Source of the DNA: Irineochytrium annulatum
Lineage: Eukaryota; Chytridiomycota; Chytridiomycetes; Chytridiales; Chytridiaceae
Assembly: GCA_027600665.1 (NCBI GenBank)
Contig: JADGJL010000071.1
Location: forward strand, 1-48,682
Direction: 5' to 3'
Length of the DNA stretch: 48,682 nucleotides
Part shown: positions 21,091 through 33,492 of the stretch, piece by piece
How the letters are laid out: each line of letters begins with the position of its first letter
Numbering within the stretch: the first letter of the stretch is position 1
The notes under the pieces: model-generated
Told to the model about the DNA's origin: nothing
The model's database searches: none
What the model saw: only the letters and a program-made list of their open reading frames with translations
Translations under genes and position numbers: made by a program

Positions 21091-22788
21091 TCATTTCTCA
21101 ACAGTAAGGACATTCTTCGACCGCTCGGACTTGTGAGCGACGGTACCGGGCTTGCTGTGCTTCCGCAAATTGTCTTCCTTCTTCTTCCGTGACTCGATCA
21201 TGGTCCGCTTCGTCTTAGACGCCGTGATGATCGCCTTCGGAACGTGCCGTTGTCTAAAAAGGGAATCCGATGAGCAACCGGCAACGTTGCAGCTCAATTA
21301 TCTTACTTCGATATCCTCTTGATCTCGGGCATATGCTTATACCGCTCCTTAAGAGATTCCCCGTACTGGATAGCGTTTTGCTCACGTGGATTGAGCTGTG
21401 CGGCAGAGGTTAGCAACGGGATACTAACACACAACTTTACGTTTCCAAGTTTCTCGTGCGAGTTGGCCTTCCACAGCCGCACGTTCCCGTCATCACTTCC
21501 TGACAGGACATACTTGCTGTCCATAGAAAACTTGACGCAAAAAATCCTCTGCATCCGCTTCGTATGGTAGATGTCCCGGCTGTGTCCCTCCCGGACGTTG
21601 TATATCCGTAGTGTCCGATCGTAGGATCCAGAGACAATTTCTTGGCCGGTGGGCGAGTAATCAACATCCATACTGCAAACGATTAACGAGCTTACGACAC
21701 ACGCTTTAACACTTACACTGCGGATACGTGATCTTTCAGCACATTTATTGCGCGGTTGAGCCTTCGCATATCGAATGTGTAAAGGTTGTTGTCTTCGTTT
21801 GCCTATCAAAGCAAACGGTTTTGTCAATGATCGCTTAGACAAAAGGTTGAGTACAGCTGTGAAAATGAAGGCCTCCATAGGGTTCCACGCAATCGCATTC
21901 GTCTTAAGCGCCAGGACGACCTTCGTGATCGGCTGGTTTGTTCGGATATCGTACAGTGTGATCGTCCTTTCGGATCCTGCACTCGCAAGGATGGATGTCT
22001 CGGTTTGGTTGAATTTGACGGTGGTGATGGTTTCTGCGCCCCAGTTCATTGTGCTCACGGGTTCGGAGCGGTTATGATCCCAGATGTCGACGCGGATGGA
22101 GGATGTGGCGAACTGGCGGGCGGAGCGGTGGTGATCAAGACCGCTGAGTTATATTGGTCATTTGCAACAATCACGATGTGGACTTACGTGAAAGAGGCGT
22201 CTGACAGATATGCTGTTGTGGCCTATGATGACTATCAGTGACGCACACTCAAACTGGGTCCTTACCTGGTCCGATTGCCCGTCCCAAAACTTTACCACCT
22301 TGTCCTCGCCGGCGGATATGAAAGTCGAGCTGTTCGGCACAGCACAAAGGCCTCGCACGAACCCTCTGTGGCCCACAGCGGACCACTTCGTCTCGCGAGA
22401 CTGCAGGGACCATAACCGAATCTCTATGTAACTCTTAAGCTACCACCTCTGCTAAATGTTCGCACCTCCATCAGCCGACCCAGAAATGGCAGACGTCAAG
22501 TTTGTCGGGTGCTTCGACAAACAGTAAACGCCATCCCGATGCCCAGCCAGCGCGCCAATGAACGGTTTTGCAAACAGCCTGTCGAGCTTCACGGCGTTCA
22601 GCGCCCTCGTGTACTCGCGAGCGCGCTCAAAGGGATGCAGTGCCGGGTCGAGGTTGCGGTGCAGCTTATGGATGTCGTTCGACCGGGTCCGGGTGTGGAC
22701 CTCATCGCTGCGGCTGATCGTCTTGACTTTCTGTGGAAGGAGACGGGCTGGTCAGTGGCGAGGGTCCCCTTTTCTTATCACCCACCAT
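21091..22788 (-). CDS. SOF1: WD-repeat U3 snoRNP protein SOF1/DCAF13
   Basis: SOF1 is a small-subunit processome component needed for 18S rRNA processing. Nine exons (22786-22788, 22466-22730, 22266-22423, 22188-22222, 21855-22143, 21717-21802, 21441-21672, 21307-21395, 21091-21253) sum to 1320 nt, 439 aa. The protein begins MKVKTISRSDE and has DPALHPFERAREYTRALNA, then WD repeats (GSADGEIRLWSL, GEDKVVKFWDG, ATSSIRVDIWDH, NPMEAFIFTAANEDNNLYT, DVDYSPTGQEIVSGSYD). The Sof1-like tail includes YHTKRMQ, IKRISKQRHVPK, KRTMIESRKKKEDN and KHSKPGTV. The first exon is the ATG alone, followed by a 55-nt intron. The intron 21396-21440 is a stop-free multiple of three and could be read through by naive ORF callers. 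The start lies 80 bp from that of the divergent DHX35 gene. Confidence 0.95.
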
Positions 22789-22868
22789 CTTCAGAGGCTT
22801 GAAAGCTTGTCAGCTCCAATCTCGTGGAACGGGCCCGAAGTCGAAGTCGTTGGCGAGCTGCGGCTGTG
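22789..22868. promoter_or_regulatory. 80-bp divergent intergenic region between SOF1 and DHX35
   Basis: The two start codons are 80 bases apart on opposite strands, so a shared or overlapping promoter is expected. It would couple a ribosome-biogenesis gene and an RNA-helicase gene. No named regulatory site was recognised. Confidence 0.5.
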
Positions 22869-25642
<2,774 letters not shown>

Positions 25643-25696
25643 CCTATTTAGTTACTACACTGCAAATTTATCCCCGAACCAGACTCAAATGCATGC

Positions 25697-28359
25697 TCAA
25701 TCCAACCGCAAGACCTTCTTAAATTTGGCCTCCTCCGCTTCCCGCTCGCCCACCTAGTTGACGTAGAACATAAGAAGTGATGCAACGACACACACAAAAA
25801 ATTGTAAACTCACCTTCTTCTGCGACTCATATACCGCGTTCGCTAGGTAATCCAACCGCGACTCCATCTTCGTCAACGTCCTTCTCGCCACGAGGTCCCT
25901 CGCCATGGCCATGCTCTGCGAAAGTGTCGCCATCTCGCCCTCCAGCTTCTGAATCTTCGCCTCCTCCATGCCCCTAAGCTCCTTGCACGTCTCGACACCC
26001 ATCATGGCGGCGTACCTCTCATCCGCTAAGATTTGCGCGAAAGCACTCCTCAAGATCGGCCTTCCAACGCTAATGGCGTGCGGCCTCCCGTTGTGGAGCG
26101 AGACGGAAATCATGCCGGTCCTCTCCAGCGCGTGCAAGGGTTTGTTGTCCCCCTTGAAGAGCGGGTGGTACATGAGACCCTCGTACGGGATGGAATCCTG
26201 GCTGCTGAGGAGTTGGATGAGCTTCCAAAACTGGACGGGGGTCCAGTCACTTGGTAAGGGTCCGCCCTCGCCGAGGCCAACCTTGCGGACCTCGGTCACG
26301 GAACGGGAGACCATATCGTGGAAGGCGGTCGTGACGACCTCGGGGAGGGAGGCGTTCCCCTTCGAGCCGGCTTGGATCTGTTTAGCAAGCAACGAGGGGA
26401 GCGGATTAGCTCACATGCCCCTGGGACAATCTAATAACATCAGGAGCCTACCTTTGATATGAAGGTCTCTAAGTCGGACTGGCGGCCACCAATGCGCTCG
26501 ATGGCCTGCCCGAGCTCGCGCGGCGTCATAACGAGACCTAATCTTTTTTCGACATACGCCACGGCCGAGTCAACCGGCGCATCCGCCATCGTAAACACCT
26601 CAACCGTCTTCTTCGGGATTGACTTCTCGATCACCTTCACAGCGGACGGGTGATCGCTCATAAAGACAATGTGAGCAATGCGATGCTGCGAGACGATCGC
26701 CGCCCACTCCGTCATCAGGTCATACAGAATCTTCTGCCGGCCGTTCTCCTTCGAGAGGAAGTAGTCAATCACGACGACAGGGTAGTCGACCTCTGGCACC
26801 ACGGTGTGCTTGTGGTCGGCCGCTGAGCTTTCCGTGCCGTTCTCAAGCATCTCCTTCTGGCGCAGGATGGCGGCGTCCCTCGCGGCGCGCTGGGCCGACG
26901 TAATCTGGTGGAGCGCGATCGTGAGGGTCTCGAGCATCTTCTTAGCTTGCTCGGCGTTGGAGGACGCCAGGTTCGCTTTTGCGCCTGTTGTAGCCGAAAT
27001 GATGGTGTCGATGTAGCCTGAGACGGCGACGAAGAAGCCGAAGACGGGGAAGTAGCCAATCTGGGACGCCAAACGGTTCAGCATCGAGTGGTCCGGCTCG
27101 TCCACGAGCTTAGACAGGTCGATGTGGACTTTAAAGCGGGCGCCCTTCGTGGTTTTCGTGACGAACTTTGACTGGCCGGCGCCGTCCGGGCCCGTGACAA
27201 GCAGGATGGACCCCGGGCTCTCGCGCAGGAGCGACTTAATTTTCATGCCCATCTGCTCCAGCTCCGGCATCGCCTCGTTCGAACCGGCGATCTCGGCGGG
27301 AGTGAAGTATTTCCCGTAAAAATATTCCCGGATGTGCTCGATGTAGCGCTTGTACAGCTTCGTCACCGAAAACCGCTGGGTTACCTCGTTCGTAATGAAG
27401 AAGATTCGAAGAGGGTCGAAGATGACGAGAGTGATGGCCGTCAGCAGCGCGATGATGATGGGGATGCTGATCCTGGGATGGTCTGAAACCCAAATAGGAT
27501 GTGAGAAAGCAGCTTGTCATCGCGCCAATCACATTCCCGCACCTTTGATAAAGTTGAAGATGGCATTGCGCATCAAGGCCTTCTCGTATGAAATCGACAG
27601 TGTGGCCATGGCTCCGCCATCTGTAGGTTCAATAATCGCGCCATGCAGGCAATTCCTCGCCGCCGTCGCCGAACGGATGCGCATGTACTGGACGTTGGCG
27701 ATGTTCCCCGAGATGCTGATGTCGTCGATTTTGCCGTAAGTGCGCGCGGCGTTAAACACGTCCTCCACGGACAACGGCGCACCCTTGAATTCAATCTTGA
27801 TCCTGTTCGAAGGTATAGAGGACTGCAGATCCTCCACGAACGGGTGGCCCCTGACCAAAAAGGCCCCGATGCGGGACAGGCTGAAAGCCGAGCGGAGGTT
27901 TTTGTCCTCGATGTGGTCCTGAATCGTTTTGAAAACCTTGGCCGGGTCTCCTGTGGTGGTGAACTTGAGAAGAACGCCGCCTTCTTTCACCATGGCGTCC
28001 GAAGAGATGTAGTGGAAGTCCGTCTTAAAGTTTTCCGCGGGTGGAATCAGAGACAGTCGCGCCTGCTTCTTCATGCTCGCGGCATATCGCTTGATGAAGA
28101 AGTGGCGGGGATCCCAGCGGGTCAACTTGACGGGGAAGATCGCCTCGAACCATATCTGGTAGATAGGGCCCTTAGGAGTCTCTGTCGGCACAGGGGCGGT
28201 GGTGTTAGTGGCACTCCCGTTCTCAGTGGCAATGTCGGTGACGATGGGAGTAGCAGTGGAGTTAAGTCTCGACAGCAGGGATGGTTGGCAAGCAATCGGG
28301 CGCATGAGCGAAGGCGGCCTGATCAAGGCGTGCCATCGCGACACCAGCCTCGAAGCCAT
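25697..28359 (-). CDS. YME2: Mitochondrial inner-membrane protein YME2 (mitochondrial escape protein 2)
   Basis: YME2 is a fungal inner-membrane protein with a matrix RRM-like domain and an intermembrane-space AAA-like domain, linked to mtDNA nucleoid structure and escape. Exons 27543-28359, 26452-27482, 25814-26377 and 25697-25753 give 822 aa. An Arg/Ser-rich presequence opens the protein. Matrix motifs WFEAIFPVKLTRWDPRHFF and an RRM-like unit (IKIEFKGAPLSVEDVFNAA, YGKIDDISI, ARNCLHGAII) precede one membrane segment (IPIIIALLTAITLVIFDP, residues about 277-294). The AAA-like part follows, with PVVVIDYF and HIVFMSDHPSAVK. In the P-loop (GPDGAGQSKF) the usual Lys is Gln. C-terminal helices include a coiled coil (EEAKIQKLEGEMATLSQS). 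The stop is 54 bp from the convergent DHX35 stop. The length matches yeast YME2 (about 850 aa). Confidence 0.93.
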
Positions 28360-28939
28360 GGCAGGAATGTGAAGGAGGAAGGCCGATAGACGCTTTTGCG
28401 ACCTGTTGCAGGATCTTATTCGGCCACGTCAATCACTGACGATCACATTTGACAGCTCCTTCAATGACATCGAGTTCATTGAAAACGATACTGGCAATGC
28501 AAATACAGAAATGCTAAACCAACTTCATGGCACATATCTTGACTCCCTGCACAACTACACCTCAATCGATTAATCGTGCTTCACATCACTTGCACTTCCC
28601 AACCACACATCTTTGCAGAATTGTCAACGTCAAGTTCAGAACCGGCCGCTGACAAACTTCTTTCATCTGCAATAAATCAGTGTGCTGAAGGTATAATCAT
28701 GGTAGCTCTCATATAAATACGTTAGAGGATGGGTGTCAACGCGTTTAAAGATTAGCAAAGAATTTTCTCATTGCACAAGCAGGTGAAAACCCTGTTGTCT
28801 TCCCGCCATTTAACACTTTTCCACCTGTTGACCGTTACGCCTAAGCATGTGTATTTGGTGATCGTGTGCTTATTATTACGGAAACAGAAAGTCAGCAAAT
28901 TTATTACTGCCAGACTATAAATAATATATTCTGTAACTT
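28360..28939. other. 580-bp intergenic region upstream of YME2
   Basis: It should hold the YME2 promoter and the 3' end of the Vps38-type gene. A plus-strand frame without ATG stays open from about 28371 to 28573 and reads in part SLTITFDSSFNDIEFIEND; it cannot be attached to a gene. Nothing else is recognised. Confidence 0.4.
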
Positions 28940-30875
28940 CTACCGAGGGGTATCTTCATCTGGCAGGAATGAGGTATTGTGTGTTTTTATGTGAGGGGTC
29001 AGCAGCTTTAGGGGATTTGTGTTGATAAATTCGATGTTCGAGTCAGGACCGTGCAGCATCTTCCCGGCCTTTAAACGGGGTGACGGATCCGGGGTGACAA
29101 CGGTGTCCCCTTCTTCCGGGGTCTCGTTCCTGGTTACGGGGCGTCAAACCTTAAGCTTTCTAACCAGAAACCTTACTCCAAGCTCACGGCGTCCAAAAGA
29201 GCCAACAGATTCGGCAGCGTATTCCGCAGGTGTGTTACACTTAATCCCACGAAGTTCATCAGCTGTAAATAGCTTCAGCAGGAATATTGCGAACTAATTA
29301 AGTTCGACTAACTTGCTCGATGTCCTTATTCAGCAAGAACACCCCGTACTCAAATCGAAGCCGATCCGTTCCCTTCGCATACAGTGGAAATCTTGTCTCG
29401 TTAGTAATGTTTAACGACATCAAACATTTACTCTTTACTGCCAGGAAACTGTCTTGAAACGCGGTCCAGAATCATTGATCTTGACGACATTGGGTTGATA
29501 GGATAGCGAAGAGGGAGCTCTAAATATGTGGCAACCAAAATAATGAGGTGTGCGGTATATCCCAGTGCGGTCGAGATCTTTTCATCGTCATACCCTGCAA
29601 CTAGTAAGTTGACTAGAGCAAGCTCTTAATAAACCTGAGAACTCAGAATTCGGCAACCGGATCCCTTTGATTGTGACGTGATTTGAGTCGGGTACTGGGT
29701 GGACAGGGTACAATGCCCGGATGTCTGATATAAGCCGTTTCTGACGGTGACTTATGTGCCGACATGACTTCAGACACCCCACCCTATAAATAACTATAAA
29801 TCGCTTGAAGCCTTTTTAGGGCGGTTCTACCTTGCTCTGCCCAACTCTATTTGCTTGTGATCAAGATTCTGTCGACATGAGTCTCTCTCGGGACCCGACT
29901 CCCGCAGCTGTTGATTCCGCTCGGCAAGTCGCTGACGGAGCTCCTGCAATTGCAGTCGAGCTTGATTACAGTTAACAGCTCAGGAGCACAATGCGAGCCA
30001 TTACTTGATTGTATCTCTTGTGAATGCTTCATGATTTCATTCTCAATCAGTTGTATTCTTGACTTTCGTTCCCGCTTCGCAGCCGTGTACTGTAGCCTTG
30101 TGTTCGTCATGCCACAACAATTTTAACCTCTAACCTGCCACAACGGCTGTTCTCTCCGCGTTATCAGCCCATCGCAATCTTCCACCACCCGATTAATGGC
30201 CTGAGTCTGATCCCATAACTCCCGCTGCGCAGCAACTATCCTTTTTCGCACGTCAGCAACATGTAAATGCCATCGACGTGTCCCACTTCGTGATGTTCTC
30301 AAATTTGTATGACCGGTTGACCTTTCCATGATTTAACAAAGATCGAAGGAGTCGAGTCCCACCTTATGTGGCTCCACTTTGAAAACGGGGAGAATTTCGT
30401 CGTCAGATCCGCTCTTCGAGGTGTAAGCATGCAGGCCAAGAAGTGCAGGTGAATATACCATCGCGTCTTGCGAGCTCGCCCGGAATACCCCTTCCGAAAT
30501 CCGTGCACATGTATCCACACGGTTCAGGGCCGAGATCCGTCACAAGGAGAGCTGTTGAGAGACGATCAGCTCTGGCGCATCGCACACGCTCCAAAACCTC
30601 GTCTCCAAGGACACAAGCGGTTCAGATCCAGATCTTTATCGAAACAGGCGACGAAGCCCAAGTCCTGATGTGCCGAGAGTGTGATCTCGAGATGGCTTGT
30701 GCGATCGCTAACAGATAAAGACGACCCTCAGCTGCTCCTGCAACATCACCGCACCAGTCTCGATCGCGAACCTCGGTTGAACGCTGCGACCAGCGCGAAC
30801 GGCGCCTACCGACCCTCCGAAGGCCGTTAAACATCTCCTGCACTCCAAGTCATCGACGACCTGCTTCGACATCAT
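28940..30875 (-). CDS. Vps38/UVRAG-type subunit of PI3-kinase complex II
   Basis: These proteins join Vps34, Vps15 and Vps30/Beclin 1 in the endosomal PI3-kinase complex. Confident exons are 30363-about 30390 onward, 30287-30321, 30135-30240, 30005-30089, 29831-29960, 29635-29783, 29432-29594, 29313-29391, 29177-29262 and 28940-29129. They give SYKFENITK, a coiled coil (LQLQELRQRLAERNQQLRE), then the BARA2-like C-terminal domain: RLISDIRALYPV, IKGIRLPNSEFSG, ISTALGYTAHLIILVATYL, LPLRYPI, EFPLYAKGTDRL, FEYGVFLLNKDIEQ and HLRNTLPNL. These match UVRAG more closely than ATG14. A Thr/Pro-rich tail ends in DEDTPR. The N-terminal C2-like part (30390-30875) has several possible splice patterns and I could not fix it. 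The start at 30875 or 30872 is tentative. Confidence 0.82.
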
Positions 30876-31957
30876 GGCCACGCTGCCGCCGCGCCAGCAG
30901 GGCAACCAGTCCATTGTGGTGCCGGGTCTGTCCCTGACGGTCATGTCGGCGCCTAGGCGGCGGCCGATGGCGCCGCCTCCGACAGAGGTTAGCTACCAAT
31001 TCGCAACTTCGCATCTAACTGACCTTTTGTTGGATAGCTCAACCGCACGCTGTACATCCGGAATCTAAACGAAAAAATCAGCCTCAAAAGTGGGAATTTT
31101 TTTGATTGCATATCAGGAGTCTCACAGGCGTTGCTTTAGCGATCAAGACATCTCTCGAGGCTATCTTCACCACATTTGGCAAGATTTTAGACCTGCGCGC
31201 CAGCAAGAACGTCAAGATGCGGGGGCAGGCTTTCGTCACCTTTGAGAACCAGGAGAGCGCGACGAAGGCCCTGAACGAGGCGCAAGGTTTCCCGCTCTTT
31301 TCTTTGCCGATGGACATTCAGTACGCGCGGGACACGAACTACATTTTTGCCGAGCAGAATGGGACGTTGGAGCAACAGAAGAAGAGAAGGGCGGAGGAGA
31401 AAGGTTAAATTCATTGTACCACGTCCCAAACGCTTAACGAAACGTTTACAGCGAGGAAGGCATTGGAGCCGAAAAAGCCGAAGCTAGAGGCATCGCTTGG
31501 CAGCACAGGTATGCATTCTGTACGGCGGGTAATAATGGAGCTGACATGTTGGTACTCTTAGGCTGGTTCCCTGGAGGAGCGCCGATGCCAGCCGAGTTCT
31601 TGCCGCCCAACAGCACCCTGTTTATCGAGAACCTGCCGCCGGAGACGACGCAGCAAATTCTGAACGATCTTTTCAACCAGTACGTGGTTTTTTTTTGTTT
31701 AAAGGATAATAGCGATTCCGGCCACTAACACGGAGTCACCAGGTTCCCCGGCTTCAAGGAAGTTCGTATAGTACCCGGCAAGAGCGACATTGGTATTTAT
31801 TGCCTCTTTGCATGCGGACGTTGGCTTCGTTCTGAAATTTGCCATAGCTTTCGTCGAGTATGATACGGAGGCGCAGTCAACATACGCGAAGCAACAGCTT
31901 AACCTGTACAAAATTACGCCTGATCGGGAGATCAAGGTGTCGTTCGCACGGAAATGA
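30874..31957 (+). CDS. U1A/U2B''-type spliceosomal RNP protein (SNRPA/SNRPB2 family)
   Basis: It has two RRMs as in U1 snRNP protein A and U2 snRNP B''. Exons 30874-30987, 31038-31089, 31128-31403, 31452-31508, 31562-31679, 31743-31792 and 31848-31957 give 258 aa. RRM1 reads TLYIRNLNEKISLK, IFTTFGKILDLRASK, MRGQAFVTFENQESA and MDIQYARD. This is the loop that reads U1/U2 snRNA hairpins, and YIRN...KMRGQAFV is diagnostic. A Lys-rich linker leads to RRM2 ([42 protein letters not shown]). A Pro/Gln N-terminal extension of about 40 residues precedes RRM1. Start at 30874 or at 30943 (MSAPRRRP); the later start would avoid overlap with the divergent Vps38-type gene. Introns are 38-63 nt. Confidence 0.93.
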
Positions 31958-31977
31958 TTATTTGCGTCACTTAATAA

Positions 31978-33389
31978 ATGTCCGTGAATGGGTCTGACGC
32001 TGCACGCACAAGCCTCCGAAGGCTTGAAGGTTCTGTCTCCATGCTCAACGATGAACTATATAACTGCGTCCAGCACCGGTCAGCGCGATGGGATCTGACG
32101 CTGTCCGAGCCCATCCCGTCGCGCTTCACCGTTCAGTTTCTAGTATGCGACAACCAGGCCTTCGAATGTACGTTCAGCCTCACCAATTTGCAGCCTGCTC
32201 AATTGCGCTCGACACGATGCGCGAATGCAGGCGACGTCATTTTCGATCCCGGTGACCCCATGTATCCCCCGGACCTGATACTGCCGGATCTGGATGTGGA
32301 ACTTGCGGAGCTGGACGCGCTCGTGAATTGGCGCGGTGACGACCCTGCGAACCTCGCGAGCGTGATGGCAAGCCTGAGACGGATATACCAGCGGCAACAG
32401 CGAGGGAGGCTGGAGGACTTGGGGGTGGAGAAGATCAATTTTGATCTGGGTTGCTTGCAGCATCACGATGTGAGGAACTTATGGCAGGAAGCGTGCTGTG
32501 ATGACCTAAGTGATCGCCGCGTTAGGACCTCGAATGCTTTTTGGTGAATGAGGATTCAACGTCGTCGGTATGTGGATGCTGCTGAGAACGAATTATAAAT
32601 CGCTAATCAGCGCTTGCACAGGTTTACTTTGCCTTCACCCTGCCACTCGCCGCAGAGGAGCCGCACATGGACGTCGACGACGCGTTTAAGGACGTCAGAG
32701 GTTACCAGCGCTCACTCTTTGGAATCGTTTTGTGCGTATAAGTTAAACAGTATGTTAATCAGCAAGATGCAAGATCACCTACGAAGTCTCTAACCAGCAA
32801 GTGAGACGGATCACTCCTACCATCGACTTTACCTCCACGCTCTTCCCAAACGACCAGTTCCGAGTGCCAAAGTTCTCTATAGACGTCCCAATTATCGAGT
32901 ACATCATTGAAGTGCAGGAGGAAATCTCCAGGGTCTTGACCGACGCGCGGTCCGCGGGCTCGAAAAAGGAGAGGCTCATCTCGGGACTCATTGAGGAGTT
33001 CCGGAAGTAAGTGTTGCGTTGAAAGTTAAGTTGCCTACTGGCGGCGTGAGCTCCTACGTTTTTAATGCTGAACCAGAAACTGCCTCGAGTACGACGACAT
33101 CCATCACACGTTCGCGTCCTTCTTCTTCGAGGTGCCCATACCCGGCGAGAAGGACCCGGCGAGCGCGGTCGTGAACCTGCACCTCGCGGACGGGGCGACG
33201 CCAAAGATTATTATGAGCTCGACCATATTCACTAAGTCGGACGGCCACACGCCCGAGACGAAGGAGCTCAGTGCGCGGTTGGATATGACCATGTCGGTCG
33301 ACTCCTTCATTGGGAGATTTCGCGTTTCCATTCTCGAGCAGATCCCGCTCATGCATGAGAGTTTGCAGAAGAAAAGGCTTCGGAAATAA
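31978..33389 (+). CDS. BABAM2: BRE/BABAM2 (BRCC45) homologue of BRISC and BRCA1-A complexes
   Basis: BRE is the scaffold subunit, with two degenerate UEV (E2-like) folds, of the K63-specific deubiquitinase complexes BRISC and BRCA1-A. Exons 31978-32469, 32526-32567, 32622-32700, 32763-33006 and 33077-33389 give 389 aa; human BRE is 383 aa. The first UEV-like part shows MYPPDLILPDLDVE, LDALVNWRGDDPANL and LRRIYQRQQ, parallel to the PPDFIFGED, LASWNPSNP and helix order of BRE. The second has FRVPKFSIDVPIIEYIIEV, KKERLISGLIEEFRKNCLEYDD, then the FFFEVPIPGEKDPAS strand. A BRISC catalytic or Abraxas subunit is not in this window. The start lies 20 bp after the previous stop and overlaps an AATAAA word, so the ATG at 32041 is an alternative. 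Confidence 0.85.
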
Positions 33390-33492
33390 AGTCCATTTTA
33401 CGTATATTCTTGTTTTACTAAATTGGGCGCAAACGTTGCCCATCAAACCTTTTTTTTACAATGTTTCCGTGTAACAAGCAGGGGTTTACGCG

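Noticed and set aside
27643..28389. Plus-strand open frame of 248 codons
   Set aside because: It is the antisense shadow of the first exon of YME2, whose translation is clearly conserved.
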